Under the pieces are notes generated by a model. The model worked only from the letters and a program-made list of their open reading frames with translations, ran no database searches and was not told where the DNA came from. DNA of 64,000 nt, taken from Kribbella monticola. Lineage in GTDB: Bacteria; Actinomycetota; Actinomycetes; Propionibacteriales; Kribbellaceae. How positions within the stretch are numbered: position 1 is the stretch's first letter; each line of letters opens with the position of its first letter. The position numbers were made by a program, and so were the translations under genes. Location: assembly GCF_003261635.1 (NCBI RefSeq), contig NZ_QFXK01000031.1, positions 434,001-498,000 on the forward strand, given 5' to 3'. Shown here in pieces: positions 1-8,903 of the stretch.

Positions 1-254
1 GGGAGCCAAGGGCGCGTCGCTTCGAGGTGTCCCTCGACGCCTAGCGCGGCCCAGGAGTCGAGATCCTCGAGCAGTTCGGTGCGGGTCGCCTTCGGCCGGA
101 GTCCGAGCGAGTTGCCGGCGAAGTAGGCGACATCGGGGTAGTAGCCGTTGTCGACCGGCGGTACGTCGAACAGCTCGCGGTGCCCCGGGTCCGCCTTGTC
201 CAGCGCGAACGACTCGGCCTCGGAACCCGGTTCTTCCAGCGGTGGTTGCGTCAC
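1..254 (-). CDS. kynU: Kynureninase, N-terminal part (runs off the window)
   Basis: Kynureninase is a PLP enzyme that cleaves L-kynurenine to anthranilate and alanine in tryptophan catabolism. Translating the minus strand from a GTG at 252-254 gives about 84 residues that continue past base 1. They contain [12 protein letters not shown] followed by [16 protein letters not shown], the characteristic N-terminal kynureninase signature around the substrate and PLP-phosphate region. The GTG start overlaps the glgC stop codon by four bases (GTGA), which suggests translational coupling and a shared transcript with glgC. That partnership has no obvious metabolic logic. The PLP lysine lies outside the window, so catalytic competence cannot be judged. 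Confidence 0.85.
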   Translation of the reverse strand, partial: MTQPPLEEPGSEAESFALDKADPGHRELFDVPPVDNGYYPDVAYFAGNSLGLRPKATRTELLEDLDSWAALGVEGHLEATRPWL

Positions 255-1477
255 GGTTTGACGACCTGGCCCTTGCCGAGCACCGTGACACCGCCCTTGG
301 ACACGGTGAAGCCGCGCTCGCGGTCGAGGTCCGGATCGACACCGATCTCGATACCGTCGGGGATCTCGATGTTCTTGTCCAGGATGACGTTCTTCAGGAC
401 GACGTTCGCGCCGATCTTGCAGTTGTCCATGATGACCGCGCGCTCGATTTTCGCGCCGGCGTTGACGATCACGTTCGCGCCGATCACCGAGTGGTCCACG
501 GTCGCGCCGGAGATGATCGAGCCGGCACAGACGATCGACTCGCCGACGGTCGCGTTGTCGGTGAACTTCGCGCCGGGCAACTGCGGGTGCGAGGTGAAGA
601 TCGGCCAGTCGGAGTTGTACAGGTTGAAGACCGGCTGGATCGAGACGAGGTCCATGTGAGCCTCGTGGTACGAGTCGAGCGAACCGACATCGCGCCAGTA
701 CGAGCGGTCCCGGTCGAGCGCACCCGGGACGTCGTTGTCCTTGAAGTCGTAGACGCCGGCCTTGCCCTCGGCCACCAGCATCGGGACGATGTCGCCGCCC
801 ATGTCGTGCCGGGACGCCGGGTTGGCCGCGTCCTTGCGAAGCGCCTCGACCAGCACATCGGCGCTGAACACGTAGTTGCCCATCGAGGCGAACGTCTCGT
901 CCGGCGAGTCCGGCAGCCCCGGCGGATCGGCCGGCTTCTCCAGGAACTCCGCGATCGCGTGGCCGTCGTCGGCCGTCTTGATCACGCCGAACTCCGAGGC
1001 CTCCGCGCGCGGTACCCGGATCCCGGCCACGGTCACGCCGTTGCCGCGCTCGATGTGTGCCTGCACCATCTGCGAGGCGTCCATCCGGTACACGTGGTCC
1101 GCGCCGAACACGACGATGATGTCCGGCTTGGCGTCGTTGATCAGGTTCATCGACTGGTAGATCGCGTCCGCACTGCCCTGGTACCACTGCGGGCCGAGCC
1201 GCTGCTGGGCCGGCACACAGGTGACGTAGTTGCCCAGGAACGTCGACATCCGCCAGGTGATCGTGACGTGCCGGTCCAGCGAGTGCGACTTGTACTGCGT
1301 CAGCACGCACAGACTGCGGATGCCCGCGTTGACCAGGTTGGACAGCACGAAGTCGATCAGGCGATAACTCCCGCCGAACGGCACAGCCGGTTTGGCCCGG
1401 TCCGCCGTGAGCGGCATCAGCCGCTTCCCCTCGCCGCCGGCCAGCACGATTCCCAGGATCTTCGGTGCCTTCGCCAT
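251..1477 (-). CDS. glgC: Glucose-1-phosphate adenylyltransferase (ADP-glucose pyrophosphorylase)
   Basis: Makes ADP-glucose from glucose-1-phosphate and ATP, the committed step for glycogen and, in actinobacteria, for maltose-1-phosphate. The 408-residue length is normal for bacterial GlgC. Residues 12-24 carry the nucleotide-binding [13 protein letters not shown] loop, followed by [10 protein letters not shown] (27-36), and the middle has the sugar-phosphate region with FLEKP and YVFSADVL. The C-terminal third is a left-handed beta-helix with isoleucine/valine-rich hexapeptides. It starts at ATG 1477, preceded by an AAGGTG-like Shine-Dalgarno, and is divergent from a GNAT gene and glgM/glgA. 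Its stop overlaps the kynU start. Confidence is high. Confidence 0.97.
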   Translation of the reverse strand: MAKAPKILGIVLAGGEGKRLMPLTADRAKPAVPFGGSYRLIDFVLSNLVNAGIRSLCVLTQYKSHSLDRHVTITWRMSTFLGNYVTCVPAQQRLGPQWYQGSADAIYQSMNLINDAKPDIIVVFGADHVYRMDASQMVQAHIERGNGVTVAGIRVPRAEASEFGVIKTADDGHAIAEFLEKPADPPGLPDSPDETFASMGNYVFSADVLVEALRKDAANPASRHDMGGDIVPMLVAEGKAGVYDFKDNDVPGALDRDRSYWRDVGSLDSYHEAHMDLVSIQPVFNLYNSDWPIFTSHPQLPGAKFTDNATVGESIVCAGSIISGATVDHSVIGANVIVNAGAKIERAVIMDNCKIGANVVLKNVILDKNIEIPDGIEIGVDPDLDRERGFTVSKGGVTVLGKGQVVKP

Positions 1478-1522
1478 GTCCGCACCTTAGCTTTGCTGTG
1501 CGGTTTGCATAAGGCGGTTGCG

Positions 1523-1535
1523 AGTGTCGGACACT
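1523..1535. promoter_or_regulatory. Perfect 13-bp palindrome before the GNAT start
   Basis: AGTGTC-G-GACACT is an exact palindrome ending 6 bases before the ATG at 1542, inside the 64-bp divergent gap between glgC and the GNAT gene. Its position fits an operator that would block the GNAT gene and possibly glgC. No regulator can be assigned to it. Confidence 0.4.
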
Positions 1536-1541
1536 GTGAGC

Positions 1542-2078
1542 ATGCCCAGACTCGTCGAACCGACTACCGCCGTTCACCGATCCTTCCTCGAAGCCTGGGA
1601 CGAGCTGGAGCCGGAGCAGGAGCGGTGGATGGGTGCGCACGGGGCTTGGCAGTCGTGGACCCGCGACGAACTGGAGGACCCGGAACAGTTCGCTGCACTG
1701 GTCGAAGCGATCCGCTCAGAGGCGCTGCCGGAGACCGAGCTGCCGCCGGACCTGGTGCACCAGACAATGCTCTGGTACGTCGAAGGCGACCAATGGCTCG
1801 GCCGCCTCTCGATCCGGCACACCCTCACCCCGGTCCTGCACGAACTCGGCGGCCACATCGGCTACACCGTCCGCCCGTCCGCCCAACGCAAGGGCTACGC
1901 GACCCGGATGCTCACCGAGTCACTCCCCTGGGCCGCCCGCCTAGGCATCGACACCGCTCTCGTCACCTGCGACGTCGACAACATCGCCTCCCGCCGCGTG
2001 ATCGAGTCGGCCGGCGGCGAACTGGAAGACGAACGTCACGGCAAACTCCGCTTCTGGGTCCCCACCCACGTGAGCTGA
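1542..2078 (+). CDS. GNAT-family N-acetyltransferase
   Basis: A 178-residue protein of the acetyl-CoA-dependent GNAT fold; the substrate cannot be told from sequence. The C-terminal half holds the acetyl-CoA loop, seen as GYTVRPSAQRKGYATRML (the Q/R-x-x-G-x-G/A element), then a DVDNIASRRVIESAGGELE segment typical of ribosomal-protein and small-molecule acetyltransferases. I take ATG 1542 as the start. A longer in-frame TTG at 1518 would place the AGTGTCGGACACT palindrome inside the gene and has no better ribosome-binding site. The gene sits between the divergent glgC and glgM genes, which are adjacent in mycobacteria, so it looks inserted. Confidence 0.8.
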   Translation: MPRLVEPTTAVHRSFLEAWDELEPEQERWMGAHGAWQSWTRDELEDPEQFAALVEAIRSEALPETELPPDLVHQTMLWYVEGDQWLGRLSIRHTLTPVLHELGGHIGYTVRPSAQRKGYATRMLTESLPWAARLGIDTALVTCDVDNIASRRVIESAGGELEDERHGKLRFWVPTHVS

Positions 2079-2174
2079 CCCGGCTCACGGCGTACCGGCG
2101 GTAGTAACCGGTTGCTCCGGGGAAGCGAGGACGAGTCGGCTGCGTGGAGGTAGAGGCGCGGCTATTGTCGGGGC

Positions 2175-3329
2175 ATGAAGGTCGCGATCTTGACTCGTGA
2201 GTTCCCACCGGACGTGTACGGCGGGGCGGGGGTGCATGTGGACTTTCTGGTTCGCGAGTTGCGCCGGCTGCTCGAGGTCGAGGTGCACTGCATGGGTGAA
2301 CCACGGCTGGGCGCGGTCGCGCACTCCGAGGACGACCCGCGGATGCCGCACGCGAACGCGGCGCTCCGGATCCTCTCGACCGACCTGACGATGACCGCCG
2401 GTGTCTCCTCGGCGGAGCTCGTGCACTCCCACACCTGGTACGCGAACATGGCCGGCCACTGGGCCAAGCTCCTCTACGGCATCCCGCACGTGGTGACCGC
2501 GCACTCGCTGGAGCCGCTGCGACCGTGGAAGGCGGAGCAGCTCGGCGGTGGGTACCGCTTGTCGAGCTGGGCCGAGCGTACGGCGTACGAGGCGGCCGAT
2601 GCGGTCGTCGCGGTCAGCAACGCCACCCGCGACGACATCCTCGCGAGCTACCCGGCGATCGACCCCGCCAAGGTCCACATCATCACCAACGGCATCGACT
2701 CCGACTTCTACCACCCCGACCACTCGACGAACGTGCTCGAGCGGCTCGGCGTCGACCTGAACCGGCCGTACGTGACGTTCGTCGGCCGCATCACCCGGCA
2801 GAAGGGCGTCCCGCATCTGTTGCGCGCCGGGCTGCAACTGGATCCGTCCGTGCAGCTCGTCCTGCTCGCCGGCGCCGCCGACACGCCCGAACTGAAAGCC
2901 GAAACGGACGCACTGGTCGACGAACTCAAAGCCACCAGGGACGGCGTTTTCATCGTCTCCGAGATGCTGCCGCGCGAAGAGGTCCGCCAGGTACTCACGC
3001 ACGCGCTCGCGTTCTGCTGCCCGTCGGTCTACGAGCCGCTCGGCATCGTCAACCTGGAGGCGATGGCCTGCGAGACAGCCGTCGTCGCCAGCGCGGTCGG
3101 CGGTATCCCGGACGTCGTCGTCGACGGTGAGACCGGCACGCTGGTCGCGTACGACGAGAACGACATCGCCACCTTCGAGCGGCAACTCGCCGAGGGCATC
3201 AACGCGCTGGTCGCCGACCCCGCCAAGGCCGAGGCGATGGGCAAAGCCGGCCGCGCCCGGGCCGTCTCCGACTTCGGCTGGGACGCGGTCGCCAACCGCA
3301 CGGTCGAGCTCTACCAGTCGCTGCTCTAG
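2175..3329 (+). CDS. glgM: Actinobacterial GlgA-type glycosyltransferase (glycogen / maltose-1-phosphate synthase)
   Basis: GT4-family, GT-B-fold transferase using ADP-glucose. The mycobacterial homologue (GlgA, renamed GlgM) transfers glucose from ADP-glucose to glucose-1-phosphate, giving alpha-maltose-1-phosphate for the GlgE alpha-glucan pathway; older annotation calls it glycogen synthase. The 384 residues match that short actinobacterial type rather than the roughly 480-residue E. coli GlgA. The N-terminus has REFPPDVYGGAGVHV (8-22), and the C-terminal domain has the E-x7-E motif in YEPLGIVNLEAMA and the donor-binding VGRITRQKGV. It starts at ATG 2175 and is transcribed away from glgC, its ADP-glucose supplier. 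Whether this protein extends glucan or makes maltose-1-phosphate cannot be settled here. Confidence 0.92.
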   Translation: MKVAILTREFPPDVYGGAGVHVDFLVRELRRLLEVEVHCMGEPRLGAVAHSEDDPRMPHANAALRILSTDLTMTAGVSSAELVHSHTWYANMAGHWAKLLYGIPHVVTAHSLEPLRPWKAEQLGGGYRLSSWAERTAYEAADAVVAVSNATRDDILASYPAIDPAKVHIITNGIDSDFYHPDHSTNVLERLGVDLNRPYVTFVGRITRQKGVPHLLRAGLQLDPSVQLVLLAGAADTPELKAETDALVDELKATRDGVFIVSEMLPREEVRQVLTHALAFCCPSVYEPLGIVNLEAMACETAVVASAVGGIPDVVVDGETGTLVAYDENDIATFERQLAEGINALVADPAKAEAMGKAGRARAVSDFGWDAVANRTVELYQSLL

Positions 3330-3412
3330 CCGGCGTGGGTGGGCTTAGGTCCACTACCGGTTGGGGTTCAAGGCCCCTCGTGAGCGCGCGACGGCGGCGG
3401 TTGGGTTGAGGC

Positions 3413-4663
3413 ATGAACTCGACCCTGACAAAGACCGTCGCAGCCGTCCTCGCGACTGCTGCCCTCGCCGCCGCTCCGCTGTCCGCCTTCGCCGGCACCA
3501 CACCTCCGACGCATCCCTCGCTGGCTGAGGGAGCCACCTCGGCGGTCTCGTCGTTCCGCGGTTCGCTCGTTTCCGTGGTCGAGGTCGGCCAGGTGAGCAC
3601 CGCGGAGCTGAACGCCGCCGCCGAGGCGACCGGGTTCCACGGCACACCTGCTGCCCGGTACGACGTCACGGCGTACCGGCTTGTCTACCGAACCGTGGAC
3701 CACGACGGCCGTCCGACCACCGCGAGCGGGCTCGTCGTGCTCCCGAACGGCAAGCGCGGCCGGCTGACCGTGGCCGAGTACCTGCACGGAACCATGGCCG
3801 ACAGGTCCACTGCGCCCTCGGTCGACGCCAGTGGCCCGGACAGCCTCGTCACCGCTCTGCTCGCCTCCACCGGTCTGGTCGGCATCGCGCCGGACTACCT
3901 CGGGCTCGGCGTCGGCCACGGCCTACACCCGTACGTCGACACCAGGACCGAGGTCGGCGCCAGCGCGGACCTGTTGCTCGCAGCAAGGACCTTCGCCGCG
4001 TGGCACGGCGTCGGCCTCAAGCGGGACGTCCTGGTCACCGGCTTCTCCCAAGGTGGCCGGGGCAGCCTCGCCTTCGGGCACGCGTTGTCCCGTGGCGAGG
4101 TGGGTCACTTCCGCCTCGGCGCGATCCAGGCGGTCGCCGGACCGTACGACCTGGTCGGTACCGAGATGCCTGCGGCCTTCGACGGGCGGGTGCTGCCCGC
4201 GACGGCCGCCTTCTATCTCGCCTACCTCGCGGTCGCATGGAACCGCACGGTGGGCTTCTACGACGATCCGGCGGAGATCTTCAAGTCGCCGTACGCGGGG
4301 ACTGTCGAGGGGCTCTTCGACGGATCACACAGCTACGAGGACATCGTGGCCGGGCTGCCGGACTCGCCCGAGAAGCTCTTCCAACCGGCGTTCCTCGATC
4401 TGCTCGAGCATCCAGCCGGCCGCTACCTGCAGGCGCTGCGCGACGCGCATCAGGTCTGCAACTGGGCGCCGCCGGTGCCGGTCCACCTCTACACCGGCAC
4501 TCTCGACACCGACGTCGCGCCGGCCAACGCGACCGCCTGCACCGCCAGACTGACTCGGCACGGCGCCAAGGTCAGCATCCACTCGATGGGCGCTGTCGAC
4601 CACCCAGGCACCGCCCTGGCCGCCTACCCGCTCATCATCCGCGAGTTCGCCAAGGCGGCCTGA
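3413..4663 (+). CDS. Secreted alpha/beta-hydrolase, secretory-lipase type
   Basis: A 416-residue exported hydrolase. The first ~27 residues form a Sec signal peptide: a short basic N-region, an alanine/leucine core and a probable cleavage after AFA. The mature protein has an alpha/beta-hydrolase core with the nucleophile elbow GFSQGG (Ser at residue 212), preceded by a hydrophobic strand. A late Asp (in GTLDTDVAP) and His (in VDHPG) are in the right order to complete a triad. Spacing and length resemble actinobacterial secretory lipases/triacylglycerol lipases that act on exogenous lipid or ester. The gene stands alone between glgM and the convergent pepA. Substrate class is inference. Confidence 0.75.
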   Translation: MNSTLTKTVAAVLATAALAAAPLSAFAGTTPPTHPSLAEGATSAVSSFRGSLVSVVEVGQVSTAELNAAAEATGFHGTPAARYDVTAYRLVYRTVDHDGRPTTASGLVVLPNGKRGRLTVAEYLHGTMADRSTAPSVDASGPDSLVTALLASTGLVGIAPDYLGLGVGHGLHPYVDTRTEVGASADLLLAARTFAAWHGVGLKRDVLVTGFSQGGRGSLAFGHALSRGEVGHFRLGAIQAVAGPYDLVGTEMPAAFDGRVLPATAAFYLAYLAVAWNRTVGFYDDPAEIFKSPYAGTVEGLFDGSHSYEDIVAGLPDSPEKLFQPAFLDLLEHPAGRYLQALRDAHQVCNWAPPVPVHLYTGTLDTDVAPANATACTARLTRHGAKVSIHSMGAVDHPGTALAAYPLIIREFAKAA

Positions 4664-4714
4664 GCTGGTTCACCTCAGCTGGCCGCCGCCGCAGCCGATG
4701 CCGGTCTCTGCGGT

Positions 4715-6232
4715 TCAGCCGATGCCGGCGGTGGGGGTGTCGTTGGTGAGCCAGGTGGTGAGGAGGCGGGCGCCGGCTCCGGTGGCGCCGGTGGTGTATT
4801 CGAGCGCGTCCGCCGGCGACTCCGCGATGCTGGACAGGTCGAGGTGCGCCCACGGCACGTCACCCGCGAAAGCCTTGAGGAACAACGCGGCCGTGATCGA
4901 CCCCGGCCCCTTCGACGAGTTCACCGAGTCCGCGATCGGCGTCGAGATCAGCTCGGTGTACTCGTCGGGCAACGGCATCCGCCAGAGCCGCTCGCCGGAG
5001 GCCTCGCCCGCGTCGGCCAGGTTGTCCGCGAGCGCGTCGTCGGTGGCGAACAACCCGCCGTACAGCATCGATCCGAGCGATACCTTGATCGCGCCGGTCA
5101 GCGTGGCGATGTCGACGATGACGTCCGGCCCGAGCTCCTTCACGGCGTACGCGAGTCCGTCGGCCAGTACCAGCCGGCCTTCGGCGTCGGTGTTCTTCAC
5201 CTCGGTGGTGCGTCCGCCGTAGTGCCGGATCACGTCGTCCGGCCGGTACGCCGTACCCGACGGCATGTTCTCGGCCGAGCAGATCAGCCCGGTGACCTTC
5301 ACCTTCGCGCCGAGATCGCGCAGTGCCGACATCGTCGCGATCACCGAGCCACCGCCGGTCATGTCACGCTTCATCGACACCATGCCCTCGCGCGGCTTCA
5401 GCGACAGACCACCGGTGTCGTAGGTGATCCCCTTGCCGACAAGGACGACGTACGGCGTGTCGTCGGTCGCGCCCGGCGGGGTGTAGTCGAGGCGGATGAA
5501 TCGTGGCGGCCGGGTCGATCCCTTGCCGACGGCAAGGATCCCGCCGAACCCGTCGGCGGCCAGCTGCTTCTCGTCCCACACCGTCACCTCGAGCCCGGTG
5601 GCTGCGGCCAGCTCCGTCGCGCGGGCGGCCATCCAGGCGGGGTCCTTCTCATTCGACGGGGTGGTCGCGAACTCGCGCGCCAGCCAGCCGGTCCGGCCGA
5701 CCACCAGGCCGCGGTCGATCGCGTCGTCGCGGTCCTCGTCGGTACCGTCGGTCAGCTCGATCCGGCCGACCACCGGCTTACCGGTGTCGACGGTCTTGCG
5801 GTGGAACGTGAACGAGCCGAGCACGACACCCTCGGCGAATGCCTGCAGGCCGGCATCATCGATGCCCTCGGCAACCACCACGGTGAGCTCGTCCTTGCCC
5901 CGGCCGAACCGCGCGATCGCCGCACCGGCGTGTCGCAGATCCCTCGGGGTGCCCGCACCAGCGCCGACCAGCAGCACCTCGGCGACCTCGCCGGTCAGCA
6001 ACGGGTACGCCGCCGTGGTACCCGCGGATCGCCCGAAGCCGGCCGCCTCCTGCACCTCCAGCAATCGGTCGAGGTCGACCCCTAGACGTTCCCCAGCCTC
6101 CTTGGCGGCGGCGGGCAGACCCGCCTCGCCGACCACGATCACCCAGCTACGGGAACCGTGAACAGGAAGCCCCGGCTGCCAGACGACAGCCGGCAGGACG
6201 GGGAACACGGTGCGTGCACTTCGGCGAGCCAC
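4715..6232 (-). CDS. pepA: Leucyl aminopeptidase (M17 family)
   Basis: A two-metal cytosolic aminopeptidase that releases N-terminal residues from peptides. The 505 residues match the family. The C-terminal catalytic half has the diagnostic M17 block NTDAEGRLVLADGLAYA, the upstream metal/lysine region VGKGITYDTGGLSLKP (catalytic Lys and first metal Asp), and KRDMTGGGSVIATM. The N-terminal regulatory half is less conserved, as usual. The start is uncertain: GTG 6232 is used here, and GTG 6208 is in frame. Just upstream, TCGCCGAAGTG occurs twice in tandem, once overlapping the chosen start. The gene is convergent with the lipase. Confidence 0.93.
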   Translation of the reverse strand: MARRSARTVFPVLPAVVWQPGLPVHGSRSWVIVVGEAGLPAAAKEAGERLGVDLDRLLEVQEAAGFGRSAGTTAAYPLLTGEVAEVLLVGAGAGTPRDLRHAGAAIARFGRGKDELTVVVAEGIDDAGLQAFAEGVVLGSFTFHRKTVDTGKPVVGRIELTDGTDEDRDDAIDRGLVVGRTGWLAREFATTPSNEKDPAWMAARATELAAATGLEVTVWDEKQLAADGFGGILAVGKGSTRPPRFIRLDYTPPGATDDTPYVVLVGKGITYDTGGLSLKPREGMVSMKRDMTGGGSVIATMSALRDLGAKVKVTGLICSAENMPSGTAYRPDDVIRHYGGRTTEVKNTDAEGRLVLADGLAYAVKELGPDVIVDIATLTGAIKVSLGSMLYGGLFATDDALADNLADAGEASGERLWRMPLPDEYTELISTPIADSVNSSKGPGSITAALFLKAFAGDVPWAHLDLSSIAESPADALEYTTGATGAGARLLTTWLTNDTPTAGIG

Positions 6233-6374
6233 TTCGGCGACCTCACAGTTTGATCAAATGGACTGACTTCACGCTGGCCCCACCGTAACGACCCCGGCCG
6301 GTGCCCGAAAGCACCCACCGGGGTCGTTGGAGTTGTGCGGGTGCGCTCGTGCAGATGCACCCCGGAGAGTCGGC

Positions 6375-6542
6375 TCAGCCGACAACGGCCTTCAGCGCGT
6401 TCCCGAGCTCGGTCGCCTCGTCGGCGTTCAGTTCGACGACCAGCCGACCGCCGCCCTCGAGCGGGACCCGCATCACGATCCCGCGGCCCTCCTTGGTGAC
6501 CTCGAGCGGACCATCGCCCGTCCGCGGCTTCATCGCCGCCAT
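6375..6542 (-). CDS. DUF3117 family small protein
   Basis: A 55-residue protein that begins MAAMKPRTGDGPLEVTKEG and contains VMRVPLEGGGRLVVELNADEA, almost the standard sequence of DUF3117, a short conserved actinobacterial protein of unknown role (Rv1211 in M. tuberculosis). ATG 6542 is the start because a strong GGGAAGGGG ribosome-binding site lies just upstream; a longer in-frame reading has no conserved sequence. In mycobacteria this gene also sits between tag and glgM, so the position is ancestral. It is divergent from the PaaX-like gene. Confidence 0.9.
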   Translation of the reverse strand: MAAMKPRTGDGPLEVTKEGRGIVMRVPLEGGGRLVVELNADEATELGNALKAVVG

Positions 6543-6721
6543 GCGCGCACCCCTTCCCTCATGGATCTTGCCCTCTTCGGTCTTGAGCGACGACACCACA
6601 CGGTGGACCGTCGCCGGCGCCGTGCGGTGATGCGCCGTCGGCGCGTATCGCAGTGTGTATCGCGACCCATTATCCCCGATGTCAGGCCAAGGCCGTGCAC
6701 CATACGGCAGACTCAGGTCTC

Positions 6722-7519
6722 GTGCACGCCCGTTCAGCTCTCTTCGACCTGTACGGCGACCACCTGCGCGCCCGTGGTGCGCGCGCTCCGGTGGCCGCCC
6801 TGGTCCGGCTGCTCGCGCCGCTGGGCGTCCATCCGCCGGCCGTCCGGACGGCCGTGTCGCGGATGGTCCGGCAGGGCTGGCTGGAGCCGGTCCGGATCGA
6901 CGGCCTGCCGGGGTACGCGCTGACCGCCCGGGCGCGTCGCCGCCTCGACGACGCGGCCGCCCGGATCTACCGCACCGAGACCGGTTCCGACGGCAGCAGC
7001 GAGTGGGACCGGACCTGGCATCTGAGCATCCTCCGCGAGGTGCCCAACGCGCGCCGGCGCGAACAGCTCGCGAGCCAATTCGCCTTCCTGGGTTGGGCTC
7101 CGCTTTCCGACGCGGCCTGGGTCGGGCTGCGCAACGACACCGAGGTGGACCAGATCCTCGGCGTCGAGGGCATCGCCGCGGACCGGTTCCGGGCACCGAT
7201 CGAGGACGACGCGGTCGAGTTCGCCCGACGGGTCTGGAAGCTGGACGAACTCGGCGCGTCGTACGACAGCTGGCTGAACGAGGCGAAGGCGCTGGCCGAG
7301 AGCGCCGGGCCCGATGTCACCGACGAGCAGGCGTTCGCGGTCCGGTCCAATCTGGTCCACGAGTGGCGCAAGTTCCTGTTCCTCGATCCGGGGCTGCCGG
7401 CCGAGTTGCTGCCCGAGGACTGGGCCGGCACCCGGGCGGCCGAATTCTTCGATTTCCATGCGAATCGGCTGGGCCACGCGGCCGGGCGTTTCGTGGACAA
7501 CTGCCTGACCGTTCACTGA
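6722..7519 (+). CDS. PaaX-family transcriptional regulator
   Basis: A 265-residue protein of the PaaX repressor family, whose type member represses phenylacetate degradation and is released by phenylacetyl-CoA. The first ~70 residues form a winged helix (LYGDHLRARGARAPVAALVRLL, then HPPAVRTAVSRMVRQGWLE as the recognition region). The remainder is the PaaX central and C-terminal region, with RVWKLDELGASYDSWL and LVHEWRKFLFLDPGLPAELLPEDWAG, both strongly family-typical. GTG 6722 is chosen because conserved sequence starts there. It is followed after 31 bp by a PaaG-like enoyl-CoA enzyme, its most likely target. No other paa genes are in the window, so the ligand may be another acyl-CoA. Confidence 0.88.
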   Translation: MHARSALFDLYGDHLRARGARAPVAALVRLLAPLGVHPPAVRTAVSRMVRQGWLEPVRIDGLPGYALTARARRRLDDAAARIYRTETGSDGSSEWDRTWHLSILREVPNARRREQLASQFAFLGWAPLSDAAWVGLRNDTEVDQILGVEGIAADRFRAPIEDDAVEFARRVWKLDELGASYDSWLNEAKALAESAGPDVTDEQAFAVRSNLVHEWRKFLFLDPGLPAELLPEDWAGTRAAEFFDFHANRLGHAAGRFVDNCLTVH

Positions 7520-7550
7520 AAATCTCACCGACTGTTGGGAGCTAGGCACG

Positions 7551-8342
7551 ATGAGTGACTCCGTCCTGTACGACGTGTCCGAGGGCATCGCCACGATCAC
7601 CCTGAACCGGCCGGAAGCGATGAACTCGCTCGACACGGCCACCAAGGTGGCGCTGCGGGACACCATCCGGGTGGCCGCCGACGACAACGCCGTACGGGTT
7701 GTCGTGCTGACCGGGACCGGGCGCGCGTTCTGCGTCGGGCAGGATCTGAAGGAGCACATCGGCCTGCTCGAGGCGAACGACACCGAGGCGCTCTGGAGCA
7801 CTGTGCCGGACCACTACGCGCCGATCGCGCTGGCGCTGGCGGAGATGCCGAAGCCGGTGATCGCGGCCCTCAACGGTGTCGCGGCCGGAGCCGGCGCGTC
7901 GATGGCGTTCGCGTGCGACTTCCGGATCGTTGCCGACACGGCCGGTTTCAACCTCGCCTTCACCGGCATCGCCCTGTCCTGCGACACGGGCATCTCGTGG
8001 ACGCTCCCCCGGCTCGTCGGCCAGGCTCGCGCGACCGAACTGCTCTACTTCCCCCGCACGATTCCCGCCTCCGAGGCACTCGAGCTCGGCCTGGCGACCA
8101 CCGTCGTACCAGCCGGCGAGCTCGCCACCGCCGTCGACGAACTCGCCGCCAAACTCGCGAACGGGCCGACTGTTGCCTACGGCGCGGTCCGCCAGTCGCT
8201 CGCGTACTCAGCGACTCATTCGCTGGCCGAGTCGCTCGCCTTCGAGGCCGCCAAGATGGAACTCACCGGCGACACCGAGGACCACAAGAACGCCGTCGCC
8301 TCGTTCGTAGCCAAGCAGAAGCCCAGCTTCCACGGGAGGTAG
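7551..8342 (+). CDS. Enoyl-CoA hydratase/isomerase, PaaG-like
   Basis: A crotonase-fold enzyme of 263 residues acting on acyl-CoA thioesters. Both oxyanion-hole segments are visible: RAFCVGQDLKEH near residues 58-69 and GVAAGAGASMAFACDFRIV around 109-127. The later block FTGIALSCDTGISWTLPRLVG resembles PaaG isomerases: the usual hydratase glutamate is absent and an Asp is retained. A ring-1,2-epoxyphenylacetyl-CoA or delta3-delta2 enoyl isomerase role is therefore more likely than plain hydration. It ends one base before the convergent tag gene and is probably cotranscribed with the PaaX-like gene upstream. Confidence 0.85.
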   Translation: MSDSVLYDVSEGIATITLNRPEAMNSLDTATKVALRDTIRVAADDNAVRVVVLTGTGRAFCVGQDLKEHIGLLEANDTEALWSTVPDHYAPIALALAEMPKPVIAALNGVAAGAGASMAFACDFRIVADTAGFNLAFTGIALSCDTGISWTLPRLVGQARATELLYFPRTIPASEALELGLATTVVPAGELATAVDELAAKLANGPTVAYGAVRQSLAYSATHSLAESLAFEAAKMELTGDTEDHKNAVASFVAKQKPSFHGR

Positions 8343-8903
8343 TCAGCGGGCGATGCAGTCGGCGAGGTGGTCGTTGACGATGCCGGTGGCCTGCATCAGC
8401 GCGTATGCGGTGGTGGGGCCGATGAAGACGAAGCCCTTCTTTTTCAGGGCTTTGGACATTGCGACCGACTCCGGGGTGGTGGCCGGGACGTCGTCGTTCG
8501 TCTTCGGGGCCGGGCGGTTCTCGGGCTGGAACGACCAGAGCAGCTCGGTCAGCTCGCCGTCTTCCAATTCGAGCAGAGCCCGGGCGTTGGCGATCGTCGC
8601 GTTGATCTTCAAGCGGTTACGCACGATGCCGGTGTCGGCCATCAGCCGGTCGAAATCGTCCGCGCCGTACGCCGCGATCAGCTGTGGGTCGAAGTGGTCG
8701 AACGCCTTGCGGAAGTTCTCCCGTTTGCGCAGGATCGTGATCCACGACAAGCCGGACTGGAACCCCTCCAGCGTCATCCGCTCGAACAGCCCGCGGTCGT
8801 CGCGGATCTCGCGACCCCATTCGGTGTCGTGATATTCGATGTACTCCGGGGCCGAGGTCGCCCAGGTGCAGCGGGGCTGCCCGTCTGGGCCGATCACCGT
8901 CAT
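8343..8903 (-). CDS. tag: DNA-3-methyladenine glycosylase I
   Basis: Base-excision enzyme that removes 3-methyladenine from alkylated DNA. The 186 residues match the Tag family, including CTWATSAPEYIEYHDTEWG near the N-terminus (zinc-binding Cys and the base-recognition Glu region), FERMTLEGFQSGLSWITILRKRENFR (helix-hairpin region) and the C-terminal KGFVFIGPTTAYALMQATGIVNDH with a zinc His. Its ATG overlaps the stop of the upstream SRPBCC gene (ATGA). The position next to the DivIVA gene matches mycobacterial tagA (Rv1210 beside Rv1209). Confidence 0.95.
   Translation of the reverse strand: MTVIGPDGQPRCTWATSAPEYIEYHDTEWGREIRDDRGLFERMTLEGFQSGLSWITILRKRENFRKAFDHFDPQLIAAYGADDFDRLMADTGIVRNRLKINATIANARALLELEDGELTELLWSFQPENRPAPKTNDDVPATTPESVAMSKALKKKGFVFIGPTTAYALMQATGIVNDHLADCIAR

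Noticed and set aside
242-2104. 620-codon plus-strand frame antisense to glgC
   Set aside because: Arg/Val/Asp-rich shadow of glgC in GC-rich DNA; no domain, no ribosome-binding site, and glgC is unmistakable on the other strand.
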